54,746 nucleotides of DNA from Clostridia bacterium (GCA_022791475.1 JAAVZD010000006.1:1-54746); one strand, 5' to 3'. Shown: positions 36,184 to 47,593, counted from the stretch's first letter. Notes: a model not told the origin generated them from the letters alone. Numbers and translations are program-made.

Positions 36184-39100
36184 ATGAATAGGTATATTAA
36201 AATAAAATCTAAAGTATTAATAAGAATTATAGCTAGTTTATTAATGTTGATAATTACGTTACAGCTTTTCCCAGCGATAGTTTTTGGAATTCAAAATGAA
36301 ATAGAAAATAATCGAGAAAGTAATATTATGAAGAATGATATTCAAAGTATTAATAACATAGAACAAAGTAATCAACAAATTAACAGCACAGAAGAAAACA
36401 ATCAAGAAGGTAACAATATAGCAAATTACAACCAAGAAATTAACAATACAAAAGAGAATAATAATGTAGATAAAAACAATCAAACAAACAATAACATAGA
36501 AGAAAATATTATAGAAAAACAAGAAAACATAGATAATAATAATTTAAAAGATGATTCCAAAATAATTGGAGAAATTATTGAAAAAAGGACTTTAAATCAA
36601 AAACATTTCTTACAAGAAGATGGAAATGTAATTACTAATATATATCCATCTAGTATTCATTATGAAAAAGATGGAAAATTAGTAGACATTAATAATTCAC
36701 TAGAAGAAAGTAACGAAAATGGTGGTGAATATAAAAACAAAGAAAATTCGTTTCAAGTAAAATTTTCAAAAAAATCAAATAAAAACGACTTAGTAAAATT
36801 ACAAATAAAAAATCACAACATAAAATGGTCTTTACAAAACAGCAATAAAGTAGAAGCAAAAAAATTTAATAATGATAATGAAAAAGAAGAAAAATTTAAA
36901 CTAAAAAATATATCTTCAGGAACTGTACAATATGAAAACATATTAAATGGAATAGATTTAGAATATAATGTTATTTCTAACGAAATAAAAGAAAATATTG
37001 TATACAAAGATAAAACAGCTATAGAACAGCAAATTGTATTTGAGTTTAATACAGATAATTTGGAAATGGAAAAAACAGAAGATGGAAGGATAATTTTTAC
37101 AGAGAAAAACAGTGAAGAAGTATTTTTCTTTTTTGACATACCATATATGTATGACGCAAAAAACGAAACATCAGAAGATATTGAATTAAAGTTAGAAGAG
37201 AAAAATGGAAATAAATATAAATTAACTGTGATACCAAACAAAGAATGGTTAGAAGATGAAGAAAGAGAATACCCAGTAGTAATAGACCCAACAGTAAAAA
37301 CATCTTTAAATTATGAGAATATTCAAGATACTTATATTTTTAATGGTGATACAGGATATCCTAATAGACATGAGGCACATATACTAAGAGTTGGAAGCAA
37401 TCGTACACTAGCAAGTAAAAATCCTACTAGAAGTTTAATAAAATTTGGATTGCCAAACTTAAGTGCAGGTGATCAAGTAATAAGTGCAACATTAGATATT
37501 TGCTCTTATATTGATACTAACGAATGGACACCACCAACAGAAATTATTCAAATAGACGTACATAAAATGACAACTGACTGGACTGCACCAACTGCAACTT
37601 GGAATAATCTTAATGATAAATATGACACAAGAATATCAGACTATGCAAAATATCAATATGATACCAATCAACCAGCTAAATTTTATTATTTTGATATAAC
37701 ATCTATGGTAAAAGACTGGTATATAACAGGTAATAACTATGGTTTAGTTTTAAAAGATCACACAGAGGTATATAATGCACCACATTCAGATGCATATTTC
37801 TTTTCAGCAGATATAAATAGACAATATATCAATGCTAGACCTATGGTACAAATAGTATATAGAAATCAGACTGGATTAGAAACATATCAGACTTATCACA
37901 CACAACAAGTAGGAAGAGCAGGAACAATACATACAAATGATTACAATGGAAATGTCACATTACTTCATCCAGATGCATCAACTCCTGGACAAAATTTATC
38001 TGTTAGTGTAAACCATGTATACAATACGAATGATAAAGAAGTTAATATAGGCTATGGTAACGGTTTTAGATTAAATCTATCTCAAACAATTGAAAAAGTA
38101 ACAATAGGTGAACAAGAATATGCTAAATATACAGATGAGGATGGAACAAAACATTATTTTGATAAGAGTGGAAATTCTTATATTGATTCAGAAAATTTAA
38201 AACTAACTTTAAAATTAGAAAATGATATATTTACATTGATTGATAATTCAAACAATAAATTTATTTTTACTAAAAAAGCAAGTAGCTCAGGAGAAATATG
38301 GCATTTAAGTAAGTCAATAGATGCTAATAATAACACTATTAATATAACATTGCTAAATGATTCAACAGTAGGAGCTAGAATTGAAAAAGTTACTGATTCA
38401 GCAGGAGATAGTATTAATTTTACATATACTAATAATAAATTAACAACAATAACTGACAAAACCTCTAGAAGTACAAATTATGAATATGATAACAATGGAA
38501 ATTTAGTTAAAATTACATATAGTGATGCAAAATATAGTGAATATACATATTCAAATAAATTATTGACTTCAGTAAAAAATATAGATAATTCACATATTAA
38601 CTATGAATATTATAATGAAAAAAGTAATAGATTAAAAAGCATAAAAGAATATGGTACAAATAATGCACTAGGAAATACAATATCTATATCTTATGGAGAT
38701 AATGTAACAAAATTTACTGATAACACAGGATATTCTAACACATATACATTTAATAATTTTGGACAAACAATAAGTATATCTGATTTTGGAAAAAATCCAA
38801 ATGATATAGATAATGCGTATGGAAAAATGTATCAATATGGTGAAGAACAAAAAAATAAAAATAGATTAACACTAGATGGAAATTTAATTTCTATTGCAGA
38901 GAAAGAAAATAACTTAATAAAGAATGGTAATTTCAGCAATGGATTAACTAATTGGGGTAAAACAAACTGTGATGATAATGATAAAGTAGAAAATGGAAGC
39001 TTTAAATTTATAGGAAATAGTAATATAGATAAAAACATATATCAAAATATAAATATAAGTGGTAAAAAAGGAGATATATTTACATTAGCAACGTGGGTAA

Positions 39101-42100
39101 ATAGTAAAGCTGTTCCTAATAATAAGGAAAGAGCAATTAAAGTTTCATTAACAATACATTTTATAAGACAAGATGGCACAAGACAAAGTATAAATAAAAA
39201 CGTAAATGTTGATGGTTCAGGATGGCAATTCAAATCAGAAGTAGTAATTGCAGATAATGATTATACTAACGCAATTGTATATTTAGTATGTACATATAAT
39301 GAAAATGAAACATACTTTGATAATGTAGGATTGTTTAAAGAAGAATTTGGACAAAGCTATACTTATGATGATAATGGAAATATTGTAAGTACTGAAGAAT
39401 TAGCAGAAGGACAAAAAAACTATGAATATATGAATAATAAAATGATTACAAAAATTGACTCAAATGGAACAAAATATTCATATGAATACGATTACTTAAA
39501 CCCAACAAAATTACTTGGAGCAAAAAATTCATTAGGAAATAAATATAATTTTAAATATGATGAAAAAGGAAATTTAACATCTACTCTTTTAATGGATAAT
39601 ACATTAATTAGTAATGATATGGAAGATTGGGGATCTTATTATTTTAGATTTGCGAATAGTGAAAAAGTATTAAACAAAACAACTGATTCTAGTGGAAATG
39701 ATAAATTAAATTTAGAATATTTCAATGGTACAAATAATCAAATGTTTCTTATTAGAGAAGATTTTCCATTAGGACAATATAAAATTTATGCTGATTATTC
39801 TAGTAAAGCAATAGAAGCTATTTCAAAAGAGATAGTAAGTATTGAACAAGGATATAATTCAAATACTCAATGTTGGAAGTTTATTAAACAAGATGATGGA
39901 AGTTATAAAATAACTAATGTAGAACAAGGAGATGATTATTGTCTAACATTAGACGATAATAATAATATAAAATTACTTAAAGATGAAGGAAAACTTTCTC
40001 AAAGAATATATGCTTATAGTTATATGACGGAGACTAAATCAAAAGTATTTAATAATTTAGTATTAGAATCTAATGAAATATATAGAATAAAAGCTAAGAA
40101 TAGCAAGATGTATCTACAAGCAGTTGAAAATGGAAACTTAGTGCAAAATACTTATGAAAAAGAAAATGTAAATCAACTTTGGAGGGTTGTAAATGTTTAT
40201 GATGGCATATACAAAATTGTTAATTTAAGTAGTGCACAAGGAGCTTCAATGTATGCAACAACTACAGGAATTACATTAAATCTTGATAATGAACCTCCTA
40301 GAGATTTAAGAATAGAAAGAAATGGTAATAATACATTTAAAATAAAATCAGATTTTTGTATGCAGTTTGATGAACCTAATCAGATATTTACTGTTGAAAA
40401 TAATAGTTCTAATGCACAAGCAAAAATAATATTAAATACAAATAATGATAATGGAAGCCAAGATTTTATATTTGAAAAAGCTAATTTATTAAATGTAGAT
40501 GAAAATCATTATTACAAAATAAAAGCTAAATGTAGCAACTTATACTTAGGAGTAAGTAGTAATAATACAATACAACAACAAGAAAGTAATGATAGTTCAG
40601 AACAAAAATGGAGATTTAAAGATAATGGAAATGGAACATATCAAATAATATCAGCTACAAATAATACAAATACAATGCAAATAGAAAATTATGAGAATCC
40701 TACCGCAAGTATAAAACTTGGAGAAAATGGAGTTAATGATGGATTTGAAATAATTGCTAGAATTGATGGAACATATTGTATAAAGCCAGGATTATATTCA
40801 GAATACTTCGCATTTGATATAAGCAATGCAAGTACGCAAGCAGGAACAGAAGTTGCATTATATACATCAAATGATTCAATAGCACAAAAGTTCTACATAG
40901 AAGAAACTGGAATATATGAAAATGGACAAATAGGAAAATATATACAGACAACAGCAGAATATTCAGAAAATGGGAAATATCAAACTAAAAGTATAGGAGA
41001 AAATGATAATACAGCTAATTATACATATAACAATAATACAGGTACAATAGTAGCAGAGGAAACAGATTATAATAAATTTGAATATACTTATGATAATCTT
41101 GATAGAATGACAAAAGTAGAATTAAAAGATAATGGACAAGTAATTTCTAAAAATGAATACACATATGAAAGTGATAAACTGAAAACTATAAAAGCAGGAG
41201 AAAACACATATGAATTTATTTATGATGAATTTGGAAATACAAAACAAGTAAAAATAGGCAGTGAAGTACTTGTAACTAATAATTATGAAGAAAACAATGG
41301 GAATTTATTGAGTGAAGTATTTGCTAATAGACAAACATTATCATATGCATATGATAGATTTAATAGAATAACAAAAAAAGAAGGAGAGAATGGCTCATAC
41401 ACATATACATATAATGCAGATTCTAACATAAAAACAATTGTAGATGAAATTAATAATAATACAAAAAGCTTTACATATGATTTGGCACAAAGATTAGTAA
41501 AAGAAATTAATAGTAACGGATTTACAAAGGAATATGGATATGATATAAATAGTAATATAAATAATAAAAAATACATATTAAACAACCAAGAAAAAAATAC
41601 TAAGTATAATTTTGACAATTATAATAGATTAAATAGTATAGTAGATTCTAATAGCGTATGGAAAAGACAAACAGATTCATTATCAAGAATAAACAAAAAT
41701 ATAATTTCAAATGAAATGGGAGAATACAAAACTAACTATGAATATCTAAATGTACAAGGAAAAGACAATAAGACTACAACTTATATTTCTAAAGTAACTA
41801 ATGGAGATAGTACGCCAATAGAATATGAATATTATAGTAATGGTAATATTAAAGCAATAAAAAAAGGTAACAATATAACAAGCTATCAGTATAATTCAGC
41901 AAATGAATTAATTAGAGAAAACAATAGTGAGTTAAATAAAACAGTAGTCTATACATATGATTCAAATGGAAATATTTTAAATAAAAAAGAATATGAATAT
42001 ACTACAGATGAATCATTAGCTAATAAAACTATTACAAATACGATTACATATGAATATGAAAACCAAAATTATAAAGACCAATTAACAAGTTATAATGGAA

Positions 42101-43254
42101 GACTAATAACCTATGATGAAATAGGAAATCCAACATGGTATGATGAAAAAGAATTAATTTGGCAAAATGGAAGACAGTTGAGAGATTTTAATGATTGGGA
42201 CAACAAGCAGTCAATAACTTATAAATATAATGAAAATGGAATAAGAACACAAAAGACAGTAAATGGATATGAAGTAACGAATTATTATCTAGATGGAACA
42301 AATGTTATTTATGAGAAAACTGGTAACAATATAATTTGTTATACATATGATTCAAATGATAATATATTAGGATTAAACTATAATGGAATTCAATATTATT
42401 ACATAAAGAATGCACAAAATGATGTAATAGGAATATTAGATAGTAACTTAAACCAAATTGTTAGTTATGTATATGATAGTTGGGGTAAAATAATAAGCAT
42501 AAAAGATGCAAATGGAAATAATATAACAGATGAAACCAATATAGGAATAATAAATCCATATAGATATAGGAGCTATCGTTATGATACAGAAACAGGATTA
42601 TATTATTTACAAAGCAGATACTATAATCCAGAATGGGGAAGATTTTTAAATGTTGATGGATTACTACAAACAGGTGATGGAATATTAGATAAAAATATGT
42701 ATGCATATTGTTTGAATAATCCTATAAAGTATTTAGACAAAGAAGGAGAAGCAGTATTAATATCAACAATATTTGTGGTATGTGCTGTAATATCAGGAAT
42801 TGCAACGTATGCAACAATAGTACATGAAGACAAAAAAGCAGGTTATGAAACAAATCATGTAGATGCAATAGCAAGATCAATAGTTAATGCAGGTGCAATT
42901 TATAGCGTAGGTGCAATAGCAGAAGGTGTAGGTAATTCGATTAGTACGTATACTAATACAAAAAAACTAATATCTAATAAATCAAAATCTACGGCTTTTG
43001 TTCCAGAAGAGTATTGGACACGAAATGCACCTAGAATAGGAACACCAAATACTAATATAGAATATCTTAAATTAAATTTATATACTAATAAAATTGAGAA
43101 ATCTAATGTAATATATGATTTTGCAGGTAGACAAATTTTTAGAGTTGATTATACAAATCATGGAAGGATAGACCATACTAAACCACATTTACATACAATA
43201 AGATGGGATTTTATATATTTGAATGGTAAAGAGGATAGATTTAATTTGAAATAG
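36184..43254 (+). CDS. Large WapA/Rhs-type polymorphic toxin
   Basis: This 2356-residue secreted protein has a signal peptide (about 10-36), an Asn-rich linker, a wall-associated DNRLRE-type domain (about 375-560), YD/Rhs repeats, a carbohydrate-binding-like domain (about 910-1050), a ricin-type beta-trefoil stretch (about 1220-1580) and more YD repeats. The Rhs core ends at YYNPEWGRFLNVDG (about 2148-2160). The variable tip has two membrane-like stretches and a toxin domain with DYTNHGR and PHLHTIRWD, probably a nuclease by its His pattern. Immunity genes follow. It is intact over 7 kb. Confidence 0.9.
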   Translation: MNRYIKIKSKVLIRIIASLLMLIITLQLFPAIVFGIQNEIENNRESNIMKNDIQSINNIEQSNQQINSTEENNQEGNNIANYNQEINNTKENNNVDKNNQTNNNIEENIIEKQENIDNNNLKDDSKIIGEIIEKRTLNQKHFLQEDGNVITNIYPSSIHYEKDGKLVDINNSLEESNENGGEYKNKENSFQVKFSKKSNKNDLVKLQIKNHNIKWSLQNSNKVEAKKFNNDNEKEEKFKLKNISSGTVQYENILNGIDLEYNVISNEIKENIVYKDKTAIEQQIVFEFNTDNLEMEKTEDGRIIFTEKNSEEVFFFFDIPYMYDAKNETSEDIELKLEEKNGNKYKLTVIPNKEWLEDEEREYPVVIDPTVKTSLNYENIQDTYIFNGDTGYPNRHEAHILRVGSNRTLASKNPTRSLIKFGLPNLSAGDQVISATLDICSYIDTNEWTPPTEIIQIDVHKMTTDWTAPTATWNNLNDKYDTRISDYAKYQYDTNQPAKFYYFDITSMVKDWYITGNNYGLVLKDHTEVYNAPHSDAYFFSADINRQYINARPMVQIVYRNQTGLETYQTYHTQQVGRAGTIHTNDYNGNVTLLHPDASTPGQNLSVSVNHVYNTNDKEVNIGYGNGFRLNLSQTIEKVTIGEQEYAKYTDEDGTKHYFDKSGNSYIDSENLKLTLKLENDIFTLIDNSNNKFIFTKKASSSGEIWHLSKSIDANNNTINITLLNDSTVGARIEKVTDSAGDSINFTYTNNKLTTITDKTSRSTNYEYDNNGNLVKITYSDAKYSEYTYSNKLLTSVKNIDNSHINYEYYNEKSNRLKSIKEYGTNNALGNTISISYGDNVTKFTDNTGYSNTYTFNNFGQTISISDFGKNPNDIDNAYGKMYQYGEEQKNKNRLTLDGNLISIAEKENNLIKNGNFSNGLTNWGKTNCDDNDKVENGSFKFIGNSNIDKNIYQNINISGKKGDIFTLATWVNSKAVPNNKERAIKVSLTIHFIRQDGTRQSINKNVNVDGSGWQFKSEVVIADNDYTNAIVYLVCTYNENETYFDNVGLFKEEFGQSYTYDDNGNIVSTEELAEGQKNYEYMNNKMITKIDSNGTKYSYEYDYLNPTKLLGAKNSLGNKYNFKYDEKGNLTSTLLMDNTLISNDMEDWGSYYFRFANSEKVLNKTTDSSGNDKLNLEYFNGTNNQMFLIREDFPLGQYKIYADYSSKAIEAISKEIVSIEQGYNSNTQCWKFIKQDDGSYKITNVEQGDDYCLTLDDNNNIKLLKDEGKLSQRIYAYSYMTETKSKVFNNLVLESNEIYRIKAKNSKMYLQAVENGNLVQNTYEKENVNQLWRVVNVYDGIYKIVNLSSAQGASMYATTTGITLNLDNEPPRDLRIERNGNNTFKIKSDFCMQFDEPNQIFTVENNSSNAQAKIILNTNNDNGSQDFIFEKANLLNVDENHYYKIKAKCSNLYLGVSSNNTIQQQESNDSSEQKWRFKDNGNGTYQIISATNNTNTMQIENYENPTASIKLGENGVNDGFEIIARIDGTYCIKPGLYSEYFAFDISNASTQAGTEVALYTSNDSIAQKFYIEETGIYENGQIGKYIQTTAEYSENGKYQTKSIGENDNTANYTYNNNTGTIVAEETDYNKFEYTYDNLDRMTKVELKDNGQVISKNEYTYESDKLKTIKAGENTYEFIYDEFGNTKQVKIGSEVLVTNNYEENNGNLLSEVFANRQTLSYAYDRFNRITKKEGENGSYTYTYNADSNIKTIVDEINNNTKSFTYDLAQRLVKEINSNGFTKEYGYDINSNINNKKYILNNQEKNTKYNFDNYNRLNSIVDSNSVWKRQTDSLSRINKNIISNEMGEYKTNYEYLNVQGKDNKTTTYISKVTNGDSTPIEYEYYSNGNIKAIKKGNNITSYQYNSANELIRENNSELNKTVVYTYDSNGNILNKKEYEYTTDESLANKTITNTITYEYENQNYKDQLTSYNGRLITYDEIGNPTWYDEKELIWQNGRQLRDFNDWDNKQSITYKYNENGIRTQKTVNGYEVTNYYLDGTNVIYEKTGNNIICYTYDSNDNILGLNYNGIQYYYIKNAQNDVIGILDSNLNQIVSYVYDSWGKIISIKDANGNNITDETNIGIINPYRYRSYRYDTETGLYYLQSRYYNPEWGRFLNVDGLLQTGDGILDKNMYAYCLNNPIKYLDKEGEAVLISTIFVVCAVISGIATYATIVHEDKKAGYETNHVDAIARSIVNAGAIYSVGAIAEGVGNSISTYTNTKKLISNKSKSTAFVPEEYWTRNAPRIGTPNTNIEYLKLNLYTNKIEKSNVIYDFAGRQIFRVDYTNHGRIDHTKPHLHTIRWDFIYLNGKEDRFNLK

Positions 43255-43267
43255 TAAGGAGAATTAT

Positions 43268-43633
43268 ATGGCGAAAATAGTAAATTTATCAAAATATATT
43301 AATAAAAATTTAGTGACTGAACCATGTTCTGTAAATATATATAAAATTATATATGAAGTAGAAAAAGGACAAAATATATCAAATATCACAATTAATACAT
43401 TTTTTAAGAATATAGTAGATGATAAAGAGGAATTGATTGATCTAGAAATTAAATTTAAAAATGTAACAAATTTTTCATTACAAGATTCAAGTAGAATAAT
43501 AATTATTAGTGGCTTTGAAATAATAGATCATAAAGAAGATGGATGGACTTTAGAAAATAGATTTGAAATAAATGATTTTGAAAATGGAAATATACATTTT
43601 ATGTGCCAAGAGTTCAAGGTTAAACAATTATAA
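43268..43633 (+). CDS. Probable immunity protein to the Rhs toxin tip
   Basis: The 121-residue soluble protein starts 13 bases after the toxin stop with AAGGAG at its start, the usual position of the cognate immunity gene. It is mostly beta by its alternating pattern (IRIIIISGFEIID-like). No family was recognised. The role is inferred from position only. Confidence 0.65.
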   Translation: MAKIVNLSKYINKNLVTEPCSVNIYKIIYEVEKGQNISNITINTFFKNIVDDKEELIDLEIKFKNVTNFSLQDSSRIIIISGFEIIDHKEDGWTLENRFEINDFENGNIHFMCQEFKVKQL

Positions 43634-43670
43634 AAATATATCATTTCTTATTTGATCGGAGGAAATAAAT

Positions 43671-44147
43671 GTGGATGATAATATTACATTTGAAATAAGT
43701 GAAAGCTCAGAATATATAGATGGAGAAATCTTTTATGAAAACAATGAATTTATTTTTGAAAGTAATAAAGGAAAAGGTGAATTTTCCATTATGTTAGGAA
43801 AAGGATATTGCGAACTAAGTATGGCAAGATTTAATTCAAAAATATATTCATTTGAAGGAATGAATAATAAAGAAGATTGGATAAATAAAGTATTAGATTT
43901 TCCAAATAGTATAAAAGGTGAACTATATTTAATTAAGAATAATATAGATACTATTAATTATGATGGAATTTGGTATGCAAAAGACTGGAATACATATTAT
44001 GATAAAGATAATAATTTTATATGTATAGGAGAATATAAGACAGACTTTAATGATATAGCAGTTGAATTTTGTAAGAATATAGTTGCTGTAATAAGAAAAA
44101 ATAAACTAAAATCAATTTGGATTAAAAATATTAATTTCAAATCTTAA
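43671..44147 (+). CDS. Second probable immunity or accessory protein
   Basis: The 158-residue soluble protein begins at GTG 43671, 8 bases after CGGAGG. It has Trp-rich C-terminal parts (DGIWYAKDWNTYYD). I do not recognise it. By position it is a second immunity protein, or one left by an earlier toxin tip. Confidence 0.6.
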   Translation: MDDNITFEISESSEYIDGEIFYENNEFIFESNKGKGEFSIMLGKGYCELSMARFNSKIYSFEGMNNKEDWINKVLDFPNSIKGELYLIKNNIDTINYDGIWYAKDWNTYYDKDNNFICIGEYKTDFNDIAVEFCKNIVAVIRKNKLKSIWIKNINFKS

Positions 44148-44191
44148 AAGTGATATTTTTATAATAAAAAATAGAGAATTTACAAATATTC

Positions 44192-45043
44192 TCTAATCAA
44201 ATTGTTAGTTATACATATGATAGTTGGGGAAATATTATAAGCATAAAAGATGCGAACAGAAATAATATAACAGATAATACAAATATAGGAATAATAAATC
44301 CATATAGATATAGAAGCTATCGTTATGATATAGAAACAGGTTTATATTATTTACAAAGTAGATATTATAATCCTGAATGGGGAAGATTCCTAAATGCAGA
44401 TGGAATATTATTAATAGGACATCCATTAGGAACAAATATATATATGTATTGTGGTAACAATCCAGTAAATTATTATGATCCAGATGGATATACTGCAATA
44501 GCATTACCATTTATTGGTACAGTTACTACTACAGTTAGTCTTTATTGGCCAGCTATTTGGGAGAATATTAGTTATGGAGTATCAGTTGCATTGAATTGTA
44601 TAAGTAGTGCATGGAATTCAGCTTTTGGAGTAAAATCATCATTACAAAAAGTTGAAACTCCTAAAACACATGGAGATAGTTTTAGTTACATGGGAGGAGG
44701 AACAGCAACTCCAATACCTCCAAATAACAACAATAAGAATAAGGGTTACAACTCATTTCGTCAAGTTAAGAAAGCAATTGGTTCTCCAGGAGCAGGGAAT
44801 CAATGGCATCATATAGTTGAACAATCTCAAATAAGAAAATCTGGATTTGATGTGCAACTAATACAAAATCCTAAAAATCTTATTCCGATAAGCAAAAGTG
44901 TTCATCAACAAATTAGTGCATATTACAGTAGTATTCAGCCAATATCAAATGGTATGACAGTTCGAAATTGGTTGGCAGGTCAGAGCTATCAAGCACAATA
45001 TGATTTTGGAATAGGTGTAATAAAAATGTTTGGAGGGTTATAG
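44192..45043 (+). pseudogene. Displaced Rhs tip 1 with WHH-type nuclease toxin
   Basis: It opens directly in Rhs core sequence (NQIVSYTYDSWGNIISIKDA through PYRYRSYRYD to YYNPEWGRFLNADG) without a start codon or ribosome site, then has a new tip ending in NQWHHIVEQSQ...NPKNLIPISKSVHQQ, an HNH-like WHH nuclease pattern. It is an 'orphan' cassette that could replace the tip of the main gene by recombination through the shared core. The first in-frame ATG is at 44444. Its immunity gene follows. Confidence 0.85.
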
Positions 45044-45050
45044 AATAAAT

Positions 45051-45413
45051 ATGAATGATGAGTATATTAAAAAATTTATAAAACTATGTGCTAAATTATG
45101 CAAAAAAAAGGAAGATTATAATAAAACAAATATATTTAAACATAATAAATCAATGAAAAAACTTACTGAACTGTATAAAGAATTAAGTACTGACAAATAT
45201 AATGCAGAAATAATTTATAATATACTAATGACTAATGACGATGAAAATATCAGATCAATTGCAGCTTCTCACAGTTTAAGTTTAAATATTAATATTGACA
45301 AATCACAAGAAGTATTAAGAAATATAATAGAAAGCACTAATAATCCTATTGAAAAATTTAATGCAGAAATGACATTAAAAGCTTGGAAAGAAGGTAATTT
45401 AACTATATATTAA
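45051..45413 (+). CDS. Immunity protein for displaced tip 1 (DUF2019/HEAT-like)
   Basis: The helical 120-residue protein ends with DDENIRSIAASHSLSLNI then NPIEKFNAEMTLKAWKE, resembling the HEAT-like DUF2019 proteins common beside nuclease toxins. I chose ATG 45051. GGAGGG lies upstream within the toxin's last codons. The tight link to the WHH tip supports immunity function. Confidence 0.65.
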   Translation: MNDEYIKKFIKLCAKLCKKKEDYNKTNIFKHNKSMKKLTELYKELSTDKYNAEIIYNILMTNDDENIRSIAASHSLSLNINIDKSQEVLRNIIESTNNPIEKFNAEMTLKAWKEGNLTIY

Positions 45414-45489
45414 AATTACTAACAAAAATGAATAAAAAGGTATTAAATTAGTAAAAATAGAATAGATTTAAAATATTAATTTCAAATAT

Positions 45490-45539
45490 TGAAAGTGATA
45501 TTTTTATAATGAAAAATAGAGAATTTACAAATATTCTCT
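45490..45539 (+). repeat. Spacer repeat before displaced tip 2
   Basis: AGTGATATTTTTATAATGAA then AATAGAGAATTTACAAATATTCTCT matches 44149-44194 before tip 1 nearly exactly. It ends in an AGAGAAT/ATTCTCT hairpin. The repeat plus Rhs core homology marks the left border of each displaced cassette. Confidence 0.75.
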
Positions 45540-46385
45540 AATCAAATTGTTAGTTATACATATGATAGTTGGGGAAATATTATAAGCATAACAGATGCGA
45601 ACGGAAATAATATAACAGATAATACAAATATAGGAATAATAAATCCATATAGATATAGAAGCTATCGTTATGATACAGAAACAGGTTTATATTATTTACA
45701 AAGTAGATATTATAATCCTGAATGGGGAAGATTTTTAAATGCTGATATATATGTTATTACTGGACAAGAAGTTTTATCAAGTAATATATATGCATATTGC
45801 GACAATAATCCTATTAATGCAGTTGATAGTAATGGACAATTCTGGTCTCTAATAAAAAAAGTTATAAAATTAATTAGTACTAGTATAAATTTTGGAAATG
45901 GTAGTGCAGATATAAATTATGATGTACAGAAAAAAGTAAAAGGAGCAGGGGTGAAAGGTGCATATGGTACTATAATATCAACTGGTCAAGTTGATAATTC
46001 AAAAAGCTCAAAAACTCAGATAAATGGTTATTATAATGTTGGTCAAGAATCCAAAAAAATAGGTATGGAAATTAAAAATACAACTAGCAGAACAACTAAT
46101 ATAGGAATAGGTGATGATTCTAGAGTAGAGATATTAATAGGTAGCCCATTTGGCAAGAACAGTAACCTTAGTGTTGGTTACTTTGGATCAACAGATTTAT
46201 ATGCTGGTATTTCTTATGAATATACATTTAATAGTGGTAAAAATAATAAAACTACATGTTATGGATATTTTGGAATTCATCCATTATTTGCAGCGACTGT
46301 TGTTGCCACTTCATTTGTAGGAAAAATAGATGTATCAATTATTCCTACAATGACACAATTCTATACTAGTTTTGCGACACAATAG
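45537..46385 (+). pseudogene. Displaced Rhs tip 2
   Basis: A second start-less copy of the Rhs core end (NQIVSYTYDSWGNIISITDA to YYNPEWGRFLNADI) carries a different tip of about 200 residues. It is rich in Gly, Ser and Thr (GYYNVGQESKKIGMEIKN, SVGYFGSTDLYAGISYEY) and lacks a recognised catalytic motif. The whole stretch is one frame of 283 codons. The first in-frame start is GTG 45951 with GGAG upstream. Confidence 0.82.
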
Positions 46386-46409
46386 TAAATATAAAAAGAC
46401 GGAGGAAAA

Positions 46410-47027
46410 ATGTATAATATATTAAGATTATTTATTATAATAATTATTTTAATTTTCTATTTTTTATTAATTAGAAAGAAAATAAACAAAATAACACTAA
46501 CAATAGGAATTATTATTGCGATTATATTATTATTTGTTTTATCATTAGTACCTTTTGAAAGGAATTTTATAGGATTTGATAGTGTTGAAGATGTCGTTAA
46601 ATATCAATATAAAACAATGTTAGAAGATGGACCGATATATATTATAAAAGAGGAAAATTCAGCATTAGTAAAATTCACAGGTAATACTTTTCCATATTTA
46701 TTCGAAAAGGAAAAAGGTAAATGGAAAATGCATAATAAAAAAAATGAGAATATTACTAAAAAAGCTATTATAGAATTAGGTTATAATATCGCTAAAATAG
46801 AAAGTAAAAGTGAGGATAAAACATATATCATATTAATAAATGCTTTTGAAGAAAAAGAAATAGAAAAAGAAAATAAAAAGATATCTGATAGTAATAATTC
46901 AGAATTTAAGACAATGAAATATAAAACAATGAATAAAAATAAACATGGGGTGATTTTTTATACTGTTATAGAGAATGATATTGCAGATTATAAATTATAT
47001 GTAGACAATAGAAAAATTGAATTTTAA
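46410..47027 (+). CDS. Membrane protein, probable immunity for tip 2
   Basis: The 205-residue product has two N-terminal membrane helices (about 3-22 and 29-50), then a soluble domain with RNFIGFDSVEDVVKYQYKTM. CGGAGG lies 7 bases upstream. I do not recognise the family. Small membrane immunity proteins are common in Rhs loci, and the role is inferred from position. Confidence 0.6.
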   Translation: MYNILRLFIIIIILIFYFLLIRKKINKITLTIGIIIAIILLFVLSLVPFERNFIGFDSVEDVVKYQYKTMLEDGPIYIIKEENSALVKFTGNTFPYLFEKEKGKWKMHNKKNENITKKAIIELGYNIAKIESKSEDKTYIILINAFEEKEIEKENKKISDSNNSEFKTMKYKTMNKNKHGVIFYTVIENDIADYKLYVDNRKIEF

Positions 47028-47059
47028 AATATTAGTTATAATATGAAAACAAATAATTT

Positions 47060-47593
47060 ATGGAGGTATCTATGAACGATGAAAAAATAGAAATAAATGT
47101 AGAACTAACAGAAAAAATGATAGAAGAATATTTTTCTAAAATGGACTTATTAAAACAAAAAAAATTAATGATTTATTTACTACTAATAATAATACTAATA
47201 ATAATGTCAATTATTTATAAAAGTGAAAGCTCTTCTATGTTTTATATTGGATTTTTAGTATGCTATTTTATTATATTAATATCACAACAAGCTAGAGCGA
47301 AGAAAATATCAAAAGAATTAATAAAAATTTTACCTAATAAAAATAAATATATAATTACTGAAAAAGATATAAACATTATATGCAATGAAGATGAAGAAAT
47401 TAGAACAAAAATTATATATAAAAATATTAATAGTATATGTGAAAGCAAAAATTTAATAATTATAATATTTAATTTAAATACAAGATATTTATTGATTCCT
47501 AAAAATTCATTAAATCAAGACCAAATGGTTAAATTTAAAGATATTTTATTATCTAATGTAAGTAATAGTAAAATTAAGTTGAAAAATAAATAG
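47060..47593 (+). CDS. YcxB-like membrane protein
   Basis: The 177-residue protein has two adjacent membrane helices (about 35-52 and 58-75) followed by a PH-like soluble domain (NKYIITEKDINIICNEDEE, then RYLLIPKNSLNQDQMVKFKD). This is the YcxB-like layout often found as immunity or accessory genes near polymorphic toxins. It has a GGAGG ribosome site. Confidence 0.65.
   Translation: MEVSMNDEKIEINVELTEKMIEEYFSKMDLLKQKKLMIYLLLIIILIIMSIIYKSESSSMFYIGFLVCYFIILISQQARAKKISKELIKILPNKNKYIITEKDINIICNEDEEIRTKIIYKNINSICESKNLIIIIFNLNTRYLLIPKNSLNQDQMVKFKDILLSNVSNSKIKLKNK

Noticed and set aside
36300..36540. AAC/AAT-rich stretch near the start of the Rhs gene as a second DGR template
   Set aside because: It is a low-complexity Asn/Glu linker with no match to the variable repeats and no conserved GC-rich end.
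45030..45413. TTG start for the immunity gene after tip 1
   Set aside because: The ATG at 45051 avoids overlap with the toxin frame and is a stronger start, though the ribosome-site spacing is long.
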